The notes below the pieces were generated by a model. The model was not told the DNA's origin and did no database searches. It saw only the letters and a program-made list of their open reading frames with translations. A stretch of 64,000 nt of DNA from an uncultured Clostridia bacterium (GTDB lineage: Bacteria > Bacillota > Clostridia > TANB77 > UBA1234). Positions 1-7,388 of this stretch are shown here, piece after piece (positions within the stretch are counted from its first letter, which is position 1; each line of letters opens with the position of its first letter). The DNA is taken from the NCBI GenBank assembly GCA_934149405.1, contig CAKPEV010000002.1, positions 186,001 through 250,000 on the forward strand, written 5' to 3'. The position numbers and the translations under genes are program-made.

Positions 1-1
1 A

Positions 2-448
2 CAAAGTAAAAAGAGTTACGATAAAATAGAAATGGCATTGAACGATGTAAAACGCAAGGGATACGGAATTGTTACACCTAACATAGAAGATTTATCGCTT
101 GAAGAACCTGAGATAATTAAGCAAGGCTCAAAATTCGGTGTAAAGCTTAGGGCAAAAGCACCTAGTCTTCATATAATAAAAGCAGAAATTGAAACCGAAG
201 TTTCGCCAATTGTTGGAAGTGAAAAACAATCAGAGGAATTAATCGATTATCTAATGAAAGAATTTGAGGATGATCCAACAAAGATTTGGCAATCGAATAT
301 ATTTGGCAAATCGTTGCATGAGTTAGTAAATGAGGGATTGCAAACAAAGTTAATGAAGATGCCAGAAGAGGCACAATGCAAACTTCAAGAAACGCTAGAA
401 AAGATAATAAATGAGGGCAGTGGAGGACTAATTTGTATAATACTATAA
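2..448 (+). CDS. spoIVA: SpoIVA C-terminal part (stage IV sporulation protein A), truncated by window edge
   Basis: The reading frame is open to the left edge, so an internal ATG at 32 is not the start; codons before it (QSKKSYDKIE) continue the match to the family. SpoIVA is a cytosolic ATPase that polymerises on the forespore outer membrane as the basement layer of the spore coat. The visible 148 residues are the C-terminal part. The stretches EPEIIKQGSKFGVKL, EKQSEELIDYLM, FEDDPTKIW and the terminal INEGSGGLICIIL closely follow the Bacillus subtilis protein (INEGSGGLIAIIL at its end). The N-terminal Walker region lies outside the window. This is the best evidence that the host is an endospore former. 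Confidence 0.95.
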   Translation, partial: QSKKSYDKIEMALNDVKRKGYGIVTPNIEDLSLEEPEIIKQGSKFGVKLRAKAPSLHIIKAEIETEVSPIVGSEKQSEELIDYLMKEFEDDPTKIWQSNIFGKSLHELVNEGLQTKLMKMPEEAQCKLQETLEKIINEGSGGLICIIL

Positions 449-463
449 AAACGGCCTAAAATG

Positions 464-492
464 TGGCAAATCGCAAATAAATATGGTATAAT
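464..492 (+). promoter_or_regulatory. Predicted sigma-A-type promoter
   Basis: A weak -35 (TGGCAA, 464-469) and a perfect -10 (TATAAT, 487-492) are separated by 17 bp and lie just upstream of the small membrane-protein gene at 530. It starts 16 bp after the spoIVA stop, so that gene probably has its own promoter. Confidence 0.5.
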
Positions 493-529
493 ATTTACAT
501 AAAATATATTTATTAGTGCGAGGTACGTT

Positions 530-829
530 ATGTTTGTAGCTTGGTTAGGTTGGTTGTTCCTAAACTTAGTCTTAAATGGCTCAACGAAAGCAATTATCAT
601 TTCATTGATTGTTGCTGTGGTTGTAGGTGTTATCGTAGGCGACGTGAAAGGGGCAATCGGAGTTCTTCTATTTCCTATAATACTGGGTTTACTTGGCTTC
701 TTAGCAAAGTGTCTGATTGCAGGTTGGTTCTTGTTTGCTATCTTTGGTTATGCAATGTATATAGCGATGGACTTTACTGCAGTATACATGATTGTGTATG
801 CGATTAGGCATCGCAAGAAAGCGAAGTAA
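530..829 (+). CDS. Small hydrophobic membrane protein, unknown function
   Basis: A 99-residue protein with about three hydrophobic segments (roughly residues 5-40, 42-65 and 68-90) and a basic C-terminus (RHRKKAK), which favours a cytoplasmic tail. GAGG six bases before the ATG serves as ribosome binding site. I do not recognise a family. It is monocistronic: a promoter lies at 464-492 and a strong terminator directly follows. An overlapping ORF in another frame (541-807) is low-complexity and looks like a shadow. The function cannot be inferred from context. Confidence 0.7.
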   Translation: MFVAWLGWLFLNLVLNGSTKAIIISLIVAVVVGVIVGDVKGAIGVLLFPIILGLLGFLAKCLIAGWFLFAIFGYAMYIAMDFTAVYMIVYAIRHRKKAK

Positions 830-840
830 ATCATCAAAAA

Positions 841-884
841 GAAAAATGAAAATCTACAATCAAGGATTTTCATTTTTCTTTTTT
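841..884 (+). terminator. Rho-independent terminator
   Basis: A perfect 14-bp stem (841-854 with 865-878, arm GAAAAATGAAAATC) with a 10-nt loop is followed by a T-rich run. It ends the 530-829 transcript. Confidence 0.9.
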
Positions 885-1046
885 GTATTAAGTTGCTGAA
901 ACAAAAGTAGAAAACTAATAATTATTAAAAATCAGGCAAACAACGAAAGTTAGCATGCTTTAATAAAAATGAAGATTTAGAATTTTTTCTTAGTAAAAAT
1001 ATTTAATGGAAGAAGCTTTATCATATTGCAAATGTGTTTATTTCAC

Positions 1047-1086
1047 AAAGGACCAAACACATGTTATTCAATGTGTTCAGTCCTTT
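1047..1086 (-). repeat. Inverted repeat at the 3' end of the integrase gene, possible terminator
   Basis: The arms at 1047-1062 and 1071-1086 are 16 bp with two imperfect positions, and the right arm overlaps the last codons and stop of the minus-strand integrase. No good T tract follows on either strand, so its role as terminator is uncertain. The stretch 885-1046 to its left holds nothing I recognise. Confidence 0.4.
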
Positions 1087-2168
1087 TCAATTAAGTTATG
1101 TGCTTTATTGTAATTTGCGACTTTTCTTAGTTCGCTTTTGGTGTATTTGTTAAAAATCGTTGTGTATGTATTGATAGTTGTGGAAATGTCGGTGTGTCCT
1201 AAAAGTTTTTGCAACACAGCGATTGGCACACCTGCCTCGATGCAACGTGTTGCATATGTATGTCTAAGCATATGAAAATTATAAATTCCTTTAAATTTTA
1301 GTGTCTTGCAAATTCTTTTAAACTGAGTATTTACATTTGACGAACGGATAATACTACCGTCTTTTTGCGTAAATATCAAATTATTATCATTCTTAGTCAT
1401 TTCGGCAATTGCACTCTTAAAATAAATTGCAACATTCTCTTCAAGTGGAATAACTCTAGTGCTTGCAGGAGTTTTTGTTTTATCTTCAACAATTGGCTTT
1501 GAATTAATATCACGACTAATTGTCTTAGTAATGCTGATAGTTTTTCGCTTGAAATCAATATCTTTTGGCGTTAGTGCAAGTATTTCACCGCAACGCATAC
1601 CAGTATTAATTGCAACAAGAAAAATATACTTGTAGTTCGTTTTTCTTAGTGCATTAATAAACTTTTTGTGCTCATCAAGTGTGAATGCGGAAATTTTTTT
1701 ATTTGCCTTAATAGATTTCGGCTTGATAACATATTTTAGTGGATTTATTTGGAGTTTTCTTCTTGAAATTGCCTCTTCGAAAATAACATTTAGAAGCTGA
1801 TAAATCTTTGCTATGGTAGAATTAGAATACTTTTTTTGAGAATTTAAAAAGTCCTGAAGTTGTGATTTCGTAATGTTTTTTGGCTCAATATTGCCAATAC
1901 CATTTTTAATAAGTCGCAGAACATTGTAGTCCCTTATGTAGGTGTTGTCTGTAATGACATTAGCATCGTGCTTAGTTTTCAAAATGTCGTAACCAATCTC
2001 CCAAATCGTACGGGGAGTCATGTCTGCAGGAATTTTCTTATCATCTTTTGTAGTTTGAATATTGCTACTTTGAATAGTGGAAATCTTATTTTTTATCATT
2101 TGTAAAATCGACTGTTTCTTTGATACTTTATCATTTGTTACGATTCCATGATACTTATCTAACATCAT
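1077..2168 (-). CDS. Tyrosine recombinase / phage-type integrase
   Basis: A 363-residue site-specific recombinase. The frame is open further upstream, but the start at 2168 is chosen because AAAGGGGG lies seven bases before ATG-ATG; the longer reading would be antisense to the toxin gene and is low-complexity. A SAM-like core-binding domain spans about residues 50-150. The catalytic domain shows the family residues: Arg in NTGMRCGE (about residue 192), HMLRH (about 298), GHTDISTT and the nucleophilic Tyr in NTYTTI (about 334). Such enzymes integrate and excise phages and integrative elements. No excisionase, relaxase or phage structural genes are nearby, so it may be the remnant of an element; the direct repeats at 2210 and 3752 lie beside it. 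Confidence 0.92.
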   Translation of the reverse strand: MMLDKYHGIVTNDKVSKKQSILQMIKNKISTIQSSNIQTTKDDKKIPADMTPRTIWEIGYDILKTKHDANVITDNTYIRDYNVLRLIKNGIGNIEPKNITKSQLQDFLNSQKKYSNSTIAKIYQLLNVIFEEAISRRKLQINPLKYVIKPKSIKANKKISAFTLDEHKKFINALRKTNYKYIFLVAINTGMRCGEILALTPKDIDFKRKTISITKTISRDINSKPIVEDKTKTPASTRVIPLEENVAIYFKSAIAEMTKNDNNLIFTQKDGSIIRSSNVNTQFKRICKTLKFKGIYNFHMLRHTYATRCIEAGVPIAVLQKLLGHTDISTTINTYTTIFNKYTKSELRKVANYNKAHNLIEKD

Positions 2169-2209
2169 ATGAATTCCCCCTTTCAATAATATTTTAACAC
2201 GAAAAAGGG

Positions 2210-2230
2210 GGAGATTATATATTCTAAAAA
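2210..2230. repeat. 21-bp direct repeat, left copy (flanks higBA)
   Basis: Identical over 21 bp to 3752-3772 (core GATTATATATTCTAAAAA). The copies lie immediately outside the HigB/HigA-ImmA genes. Read on the minus strand this copy contains TATAAT and could serve as the -10 of the integrase promoter, with TACACA 17 bp upstream as a weak -35. Confidence 0.85.
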
Positions 2231-2245
2231 GTGAAATGTGTATTA

Positions 2246-2276
2246 TTGACATATTATAACCTGACATGTTATAATA
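2246..2276 (+). promoter_or_regulatory. Consensus promoter with overlapping palindromic operator for higBA
   Basis: A perfect -35 TTGACA (2246-2251) and -10 TATAAT (2270-2275) have an 18-bp spacer. A perfect 9-bp inverted repeat (TATTATAAC at 2252-2260, GTTATAATA at 2268-2276) covers the spacer and the -10. This placement fits negative autoregulation by the HTH antitoxin encoded downstream, the usual arrangement in HigBA systems. Confidence 0.8.
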
Positions 2277-2304
2277 AATTAACTTAACCAAGGAGGAGCG
2301 TTGA

Positions 2305-2631
2305 TTGAAAGTAATAAAGACAAAAACATATATAAAAGATGTACAAAAGAAAATAAAAAATAAGCATAAACAGATAGAAGAATTAACAATTGAAGCAATT
2401 GAAAGTTTGCTTGTGCAGAGTAAGAATATGAAAGAATTAATGCAAAATCCATTATCAGTAGTGTACAATATAGAGAAGAAAAAAGGTGATTTAAAAGAGA
2501 TATATACTGCGAGAATAAATACAAAATTACGAATGTATATGAAACCGGTTGGAATTTATCCGTATGTATTAGAAGAAATAGTGGAGATAGAATTGGAAGA
2601 AATAGATGATAAACATTACGGGAATGGATAG
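2305..2631 (+). CDS. higB: HigB-like toxin (RelE/ParE superfamily)
   Basis: A 108-residue basic protein beginning at TTG 2305, with AGGAGG eight bases upstream. The size, charge and closing IVEIELEEIDDKHYG pattern resemble the HigB/killer-protein branch of RelE-like ribosome-dependent mRNA interferases. The gene precedes an XRE-ImmA fusion antitoxin by 13 bp, the reverse toxin-first order characteristic of HigBA. The promoter at 2246 carries a dyad operator. The family call rests mostly on context and size; the active-site residues are not clear enough to assign by eye. Confidence 0.78.
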   Translation: MKVIKTKTYIKDVQKKIKNKHKQIEELTIEAIESLLVQSKNMKELMQNPLSVVYNIEKKKGDLKEIYTARINTKLRMYMKPVGIYPYVLEEIVEIELEEIDDKHYGNG

Positions 2632-2644
2632 GAGAGGATGTCAG

Positions 2645-3667
2645 ATGATATATTTTGGAAAGTATTTAAAAGATTATTTAGAGTTTCATAATATTTCGCA
2701 GAGTGAATTTGCACTTAGAATGGGAATAACCCAAAAACACATTAATGAATTGTTAAACGGAAAAGCCAATATAACTTTAGAAATGGCTGCTAATATTGAA
2801 AGATTAACAGGAATAGATTCAAGCTTTATAATAAATGTTGAGAATACCAAAAAACTTAAAGAGGGTATTTTAGACCAATATGGAGATATAAAAAACGTTA
2901 AAAAAGTATTGTCAGAAGAATATTGCATAAATGAACTAAAAAAGATTTCTTGGGTGAATTTCAGGGACGAAACAGATTCACTTCAAATGTGTATAGATAT
3001 TTTAGATTTTTTGAAAATAAAAGATTTTAGTATTTTATCTAAATTAGAAGAACAAGTTTTGTTTAAGAAAACAGGGAATAATTTTAACAAACTTGCTTTG
3101 TGGATTGCACATTGCGATGAGGTCGTGAAAGAGCAAGTGGTAAGTGATTATAACAGTTATAATCTTTTGTTCTTAGTAAAAGATTTGAAGGATTATGCTT
3201 ATAGTAACGGGATAAACGTTGAAGAAATAATGAAAATATTAAATAGCTATGGAATTTATTTTGCTGTTGAAAAAGCGATAACAGGGACTAAAGTAAGAGG
3301 TTGTTTTAAAGTAAAAGGCAAAAAGCCAGCAATTTATATAACTGATAATTATGCGGGAAAGGATTCTTTTTTCTTTGAATTATTTCATGAATTAGGACAT
3401 TGCAAATCTGATTATAATGAGGGGAAAAGCAAAGTAATTATTGATGGTAGTGAAGAAAAAGAAAAAAAGGCAGACGATTTTGCATTAAAAATGATGATAG
3501 ATGAGGATGTTTGGAAACAAATTTTAGAAGCTAATCTAAATGAGAAAAGTATTAAAGAGATATCTGAAAAAAATAAGATACCTATGAGTTTTATAGTTGG
3601 TAGATTAGCGAAAAATAAAAATATAAATTATACGAATAAATTGTATAGAGAGTATTATCAAAAATAA
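2645..3667 (+). CDS. HigA-type antitoxin: XRE helix-turn-helix fused to ImmA/IrrE metallopeptidase
   Basis: A 340-residue protein. ATG 2645 is chosen over the earlier in-frame ATG because GGAGAGG precedes it at good spacing and the earlier start would overlap higB. Residues 1-60 form an XRE HTH (ISQSEFALRMGITQKHINELLNG). The C-terminal half carries the ImmA/IrrE zinc-protease signature FHELGH (about residue 246) with a downstream acidic site in EKKADDFA. The DNA-binding part probably represses the operon and neutralises HigB. The protease domain, as in ImmA-type proteins, may cleave a regulator or control antitoxin stability; this last point is inference. Confidence 0.88.
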   Translation: MIYFGKYLKDYLEFHNISQSEFALRMGITQKHINELLNGKANITLEMAANIERLTGIDSSFIINVENTKKLKEGILDQYGDIKNVKKVLSEEYCINELKKISWVNFRDETDSLQMCIDILDFLKIKDFSILSKLEEQVLFKKTGNNFNKLALWIAHCDEVVKEQVVSDYNSYNLLFLVKDLKDYAYSNGINVEEIMKILNSYGIYFAVEKAITGTKVRGCFKVKGKKPAIYITDNYAGKDSFFFELFHELGHCKSDYNEGKSKVIIDGSEEKEKKADDFALKMMIDEDVWKQILEANLNEKSIKEISEKNKIPMSFIVGRLAKNKNINYTNKLYREYYQK

Positions 3668-3751
3668 ATTAATAGTATTGCGTTTTTTGATATTAAACAT
3701 TGAATTTATTACTAATTGGTATGCAACATATAAATAATTCAATTGAAAAAT

Positions 3752-3772
3752 GGAGATTATATATTCTAAAAA
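3752..3772. repeat. 21-bp direct repeat, right copy (flanks higBA)
   Basis: Second perfect copy of the sequence at 2210-2230, between the antitoxin stop and the glycosyltransferase gene. The 1.5-kb segment between the copies holds only the toxin-antitoxin pair with its promoter. Confidence 0.85.
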
Positions 3773-3818
3773 ACGTTACAACAACATGTGAAAAAATAGT
3801 GAAAAAATTTATCGAAAA

Positions 3819-3848
3819 TTGTTTACATTTTTTTTGCACTAATATACA
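3819..3848 (+). promoter_or_regulatory. Possible promoter of the GT4 gene
   Basis: TTGTTT (3819-3824) and TATACA (3843-3848) with an 18-bp spacer lie 47 bp before the start codon. The match to consensus is moderate. Confidence 0.4.
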
Positions 3849-3894
3849 ATGATAGTACTGATAACAAACGAAAAAATGAAAGGGGATTTGTATA

Positions 3895-5235
3895 ATGAGA
3901 ATAATGATGCTTTCGTGGGAATACCCACCAAGAATAGTTGGAGGTATTGCGAGAGTCGTTCATGATCTTTCACATGCTTTTGCTGCACAAGGGCATGAAG
4001 TGCACGTTATAACATATCAAGAGGGAGAAACGAAAGAATTTGAAAAAGACGGACCAGTATTTGTACACAGAGTAACTAATTATCCAATCAACGCAAACAA
4101 TTTAATAGATTGGGTAATGCAACTTAATTTTTGCATGATTGAAAGAGCTGCAGATGTAATTAAGGAATATGGAAAATTTGATGTTTTGCACGCACACGAT
4201 TGGCTAGTTGCATATGCCGCAAGAACACTAAAAAGAACATATAAAATGCCACTAGTTGCAACAATACATGCAACAGAAAGTGGAAGAAATAAAGGAATAC
4301 ACAACAGAGCACAAGGCTATGTAAACGATGTTGAGTGGATGTTAACATACGAAGCTGGAAACGTTATATGCAATAGTATGTTTATGAAAAACGAGATAAG
4401 CAATTTGTTTGGAAAGCCATATGAAAATATACATGTTGTACCAAATGGAATAAATGTAAATAAATTTGATGGACAAGAAAGAGATTGGGAATTTAGAAGA
4501 AACTATGCAGCTGATAATGAAAAAATCGTATTCTTTGCTGGAAGAATAGTAAATGAAAAAGGAATACAAGTTTTATTAAATGCGGCACCAAAGATTATAT
4601 CAAATTACCCTAATGTAAAGTTTGTAATAGCTGGTAGAGGTCCATGCCTAGATGAATTAAAAGGCTTGGCAGATTACCTTGGAATATCAAACAAAGTATA
4701 CTTCACAGGATACTTAAATGATGTTCAAATCACAAAGATGTACAAGGCAATAGATATAGCAACATTCCCAAGTTTGTATGAGCCATTCGGAATAGTTGCA
4801 TTGGAAGGAATGCTATCAGGAGCAGCAACAGTCGTATCTGATGCTGGTGGATTGAATGAAATAGTATCACATGGAATAGATGGATTAAAATCATATGCAG
4901 GAAATCCAAACTCACTTGCGGACTCAATAATTGAAGCATTGTATAACGATAACTTATGCAAGCAAATGGCGGAAAACGCAAGAGCAAAAGTAATAAAAGA
5001 ATTCAACTGGGAAACAATTAGCAAGAGCACAATGAACGTATATAAAGAAACAATAAAAGCCGCAAAAGCAAAGGCAAAAGAAAAAGTAAAATTAGAAAAA
5101 CTAGCAGAAGAAGAAATACACGGAACAGCTACAATAGTAGATGGAGTAGATACAACAATCACGACATACACAACAGACAAAGAAATAAACATTTTGCATA
5201 ACGCAGCAAAACAAAAATTAGCAAAACAAATGTAA
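3895..5235 (+). CDS. GT4-family glycosyltransferase (GT-B fold, glycogen synthase-like)
   Basis: A 446-residue protein with AGGGG before the ATG. The N-terminal Rossmann half opens with MMLSWEYPPRIVGGIARVV, the glycine-rich start typical of GT4/GT5 glucan-type synthases. The C-terminal half has AGRIVNEKGIQ and the E-x7-E motif EPFGIVALE (about residue 295), which bind the nucleotide-sugar donor. It should transfer a sugar from an activated donor in the cytoplasm; the acceptor (storage glucan, lipid or wall glycan) is not visible. Residues after about 385 form a Lys/Ala/Glu-rich extension not needed by the fold. The neighbouring DUF4358 gene follows after a short gap and may be co-transcribed. 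No other glycogen genes are present, so I leave the symbol empty. Confidence 0.88.
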   Translation: MRIMMLSWEYPPRIVGGIARVVHDLSHAFAAQGHEVHVITYQEGETKEFEKDGPVFVHRVTNYPINANNLIDWVMQLNFCMIERAADVIKEYGKFDVLHAHDWLVAYAARTLKRTYKMPLVATIHATESGRNKGIHNRAQGYVNDVEWMLTYEAGNVICNSMFMKNEISNLFGKPYENIHVVPNGINVNKFDGQERDWEFRRNYAADNEKIVFFAGRIVNEKGIQVLLNAAPKIISNYPNVKFVIAGRGPCLDELKGLADYLGISNKVYFTGYLNDVQITKMYKAIDIATFPSLYEPFGIVALEGMLSGAATVVSDAGGLNEIVSHGIDGLKSYAGNPNSLADSIIEALYNDNLCKQMAENARAKVIKEFNWETISKSTMNVYKETIKAAKAKAKEKVKLEKLAEEEIHGTATIVDGVDTTITTYTTDKEINILHNAAKQKLAKQM

Positions 5236-5271
5236 CAAAAAGCCCGAAGAAATAAGGATGTGGAAACGCAA

Positions 5272-5778
5272 ATGAATAAGAAAAAAATCATATCAATTGG
5301 TGTTTTAGTAATAGGAATTGTCAGTGTCATCATTGTTGTATCACTAATATTAAACAAGAAAGGACCATCAATAATTGTAAGCAAGCCACTTAATGAAAAA
5401 GTGAATCTTGAAGAAGTACTTAAAAACGTAGAAGAAACTGATTCAGATGTAGAAAACGAAGATATCGCAAAAGGAGTAGACGAAATTGACTTTAATGAGT
5501 ACAATGTCTTAGAAAAAAAGGCATTAGTCTATACAACTGATGAAAATGTAAACGAAATATGGATGATAAAATTAGGAAGTTACAATCAACAAGAAGATGT
5601 ATGTAGAATGCTAGGGCAAAGAGTGCAAAAACTAAAAAGTGCATTCGAAAATAACGAAGCACAACTAAAAATATTAAACGAAGCAATAATAAAACAAGAA
5701 GAAGGAATAGTAATAATGATAATATCTCCTGATGCAAAAGAAATAGAAGAAAAAATAGCAAAAGCAATGCAAATTTAA
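5272..5778 (+). CDS. Membrane-anchored DUF4358-like protein
   Basis: A 168-residue protein when started at ATG 5272; a GTG at 5260 is in frame but has no room for a ribosome binding site. Residues 5-28 form an N-terminal membrane segment after a Lys-rich start, followed by an acidic linker. The C-terminal part (EIWMIKLGSYNQQEDVCRML, then an internal VIMIISPDAKEIEEKI) matches the alternating pattern of the DUF4358 family of clostridial anchored proteins, whose function is unknown. It is probably displayed outside the cell. The gap of 36 bp to the glycosyltransferase and the shared terminator at 5858 suggest one transcript. Confidence 0.68.
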   Translation: MNKKKIISIGVLVIGIVSVIIVVSLILNKKGPSIIVSKPLNEKVNLEEVLKNVEETDSDVENEDIAKGVDEIDFNEYNVLEKKALVYTTDENVNEIWMIKLGSYNQQEDVCRMLGQRVQKLKSAFENNEAQLKILNEAIIKQEEGIVIMIISPDAKEIEEKIAKAMQI

Positions 5779-5857
5779 AACACACGACATAAAAACAAGA
5801 TAGTCGAAAAATGTCGAACGAAGATGTTTGACAATTAAAAAAGAGTAATATATATTT

Positions 5858-5894
5858 AAGGTGGTTGAGAACAAAAACTTAACCATCTTTTTCT
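5858..5894 (+). terminator. Rho-independent terminator
   Basis: A 12-bp stem (5858-5869 with 5878-5889, two G-T pairs), 8-nt loop and T-rich tail. It closes the GT4/DUF4358 unit. The rest of the 5779-6102 gap shows no gene or other clear element. Confidence 0.85.
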
Positions 5895-6102
5895 TATATC
5901 GTAAAAATCATTACGATAATTTCCAAATCAAGAAAAATAAAAAATCTATAATCAAGGCAGTTGAATAGCCAAGTGCTAAAAGAAGGTGATTAAAATGAGC
6001 AATTAAAATGGTAAAATATAATTGAGTTATTTTCAAAATAATCTAAAAATTCTAATGGCAAATCGCCAGAAATCCATCAAAAAAGAAAGGAAAAAATAAA
6101 AT

Positions 6103-7023
6103 ATGACAAACACAGCATATAAAACCCCACAAAATGATTATATCTTCAAAAAAATATTTGGAACAAAAGGAAATGAAGAAATATTAAAAAAGTTTCTAGA
6201 GGCAATACTAGAAGAGAAGATAGAACAAGTAACAGTAGATTTGCAAACAGAAGTATTAGCGGAAACAATAAAAGAAAAAGGAGTAAGATTAGATGTAAGA
6301 GCAAGACTAGATAATAAAACAGAAATAAATATAGAAATACAGTTAAATAAAAGAGGATTTTCAGAAGAAAGATGCTTAGAATATTGGTCAAGAATCTATC
6401 AAACAACAGTAGAAAAAGGCAAAGACTATATGAAAGCCAGAAGAACAATAGGAATATGGATATTAGGCGAAAATGTATATGAAGACACCGAAAAATATCA
6501 TACAAAATGGCAAATGCAAGAAGTAAATAGCGGAATAAAAGGGCATTTTATGCATGAAGAGATACATATAATTGAGTTGAAAAAGTTACACTTTCATGAT
6601 AAAATTGAGCTAAGCAAAATGGAAGCATGGTTATGGTTCATAAAGCATGATAAAAAGGAGGCGGTGGAAATGGCTTGTTACACAGAAAAGCAGATACAAA
6701 AAGCAGAAGAACAATACAAAAAAATAACCTCAGATGAAAAAATGATGGCGATAATAGAAGTAAGAGAAAGAGCAAGAAGAGAGATGCTGCAAGATAATTA
6801 TGATGCGAAACAAGAAGGCATAGAGCAAGGTAAAAAGGAAGGCATAGAGCAGGGCAAAAAGGAGGGCAGAGAACAAGGCAAAAAGGAAGGCATGGAACAA
6901 GCTAGAACAGAAGCAAAGGCTGAAAAACTATCAATAGCTAAAAAGCTAAAACAAACAGGCATGGATATAAAACAAATATCAGAGATTACTGGTTTAGCAG
7001 AAGAGGAGATTGAAAAACTGTAA
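6103..7023 (+). CDS. Rpn-family PD-(D/E)XK nuclease / putative transposase (PDDEXK_2)
   Basis: A 306-residue protein of the recombination-promoting nuclease family. The N-terminal opening TPQNDYIFKKIFG, the catalytic core VRLDVRARLDNKTEINIEIQ (Asp, then E-x-Q in the PD-(D/E)XK fold, about residues 65-85) and YWSRIYQ are typical. The C-terminal part carries 3.5 tandem copies of an octapeptide GIEQGKKE (about residues 239-267), then a short HTH-like end (DIKQISEITGLAEEEIEKL). Family members are DNA endonucleases, some linked to RecA-independent recombination and phage defence; whether this one acts that way is not shown. The gene is monocistronic. Confidence 0.88.
   Translation: MTNTAYKTPQNDYIFKKIFGTKGNEEILKKFLEAILEEKIEQVTVDLQTEVLAETIKEKGVRLDVRARLDNKTEINIEIQLNKRGFSEERCLEYWSRIYQTTVEKGKDYMKARRTIGIWILGENVYEDTEKYHTKWQMQEVNSGIKGHFMHEEIHIIELKKLHFHDKIELSKMEAWLWFIKHDKKEAVEMACYTEKQIQKAEEQYKKITSDEKMMAIIEVRERARREMLQDNYDAKQEGIEQGKKEGIEQGKKEGREQGKKEGMEQARTEAKAEKLSIAKKLKQTGMDIKQISEITGLAEEEIEKL
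6817..6902 (+). repeat. 24-bp in-frame tandem repeat (3.5 copies) in the Rpn gene
   Basis: Units begin at 6817, 6841, 6865 and a partial one at 6889. Each encodes G(I/R/M)EQGKKE. The period is a multiple of three, so slippage would change linker length without a frameshift. Confidence 0.85.
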
Positions 7024-7082
7024 TGGTGTATTAGCGAGCAGAAAAATACATTGAGAGCAAACATCTATAAATCTTCAAACCA

Positions 7083-7323
7083 TTACGCATACCGCATAAT
7101 GCAAGTTTGGCACAAACTTAATAATTAAAATATTACAAAGATATTACAAGCATGTTACATTGCTTGTAATATTTTTTTAACTCAAATTTAACAATGCATA
7201 AAAACATCCAAAATAAAAAGTCGAAATTTGTATTTCCGTAAAAGAATGCAAAATATCAAAACCTTAAAACTCAACGCACGCATGCTTTAGCCGGCTAGAC
7301 AATATTTATATATATATTATAAT
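7083..7323 (+). promoter_or_regulatory. Surface-protein promoter module, copy A (hairpin, TTCCGTAA box, promoter)
   Basis: In order: TTACGCA box at 7083; a perfect 12-bp hairpin (7141-7152 with 7161-7172, 8-nt loop) plus a T tract that can terminate the Rpn transcript; the box TATTTCCGTAA at 7231-7241; -35 TAGACA at 7296-7301; -10 TATAAT at 7318-7323 (16-bp spacer). The same elements recur at 27323-27567 and 37830-38071 with the same internal spacings. It drives the 5,774-residue protein gene; the expected 5' leader is about 60 nt. Confidence 0.82.
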
Positions 7324-7388
7324 TAAGGCAAGTCATAAAAGTGACGCACATGCTAAGCGGCATGCATCAAAACAAAGGAGAAATTGGT

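Noticed and set aside
541..807. Second ORF overlapping the small membrane protein
   Set aside because: It is in a shifted frame with Arg/Cys-rich low complexity and without its own ribosome binding site.
2169..2468. 100-codon upstream extension of the integrase frame
   Set aside because: It overlaps the divergent higB gene and promoter, is Phe/Ile/Ser-rich like an antisense shadow, and a good ribosome binding site lies just before ATG 2168.
1077..3772. Third copy of the 21-bp repeat left of the integrase, defining a larger element
   Set aside because: The only similar stretch (near 970-990) shares too few bases to count, so the element boundary on that side is not shown.
4725..5504. 259-codon ORF antisense to the glycosyltransferase gene
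   Set aside because: It is a Ser/Phe/Thr-rich mirror of the AT-rich coding strand with no ribosome binding site or family resemblance.
7083..7241. MITE with TTACG/CGTAA ends
   Set aside because: The terminal match is only about five bases, no target-site duplication is visible, and conservation continues past the proposed end to the promoter.
7083..7323. c-di-GMP or other known riboswitch in the shared module
   Set aside because: I looked for GEMM-I and GEMM-II consensus features and did not find them, and the conserved -35/-10 lies downstream of the block.
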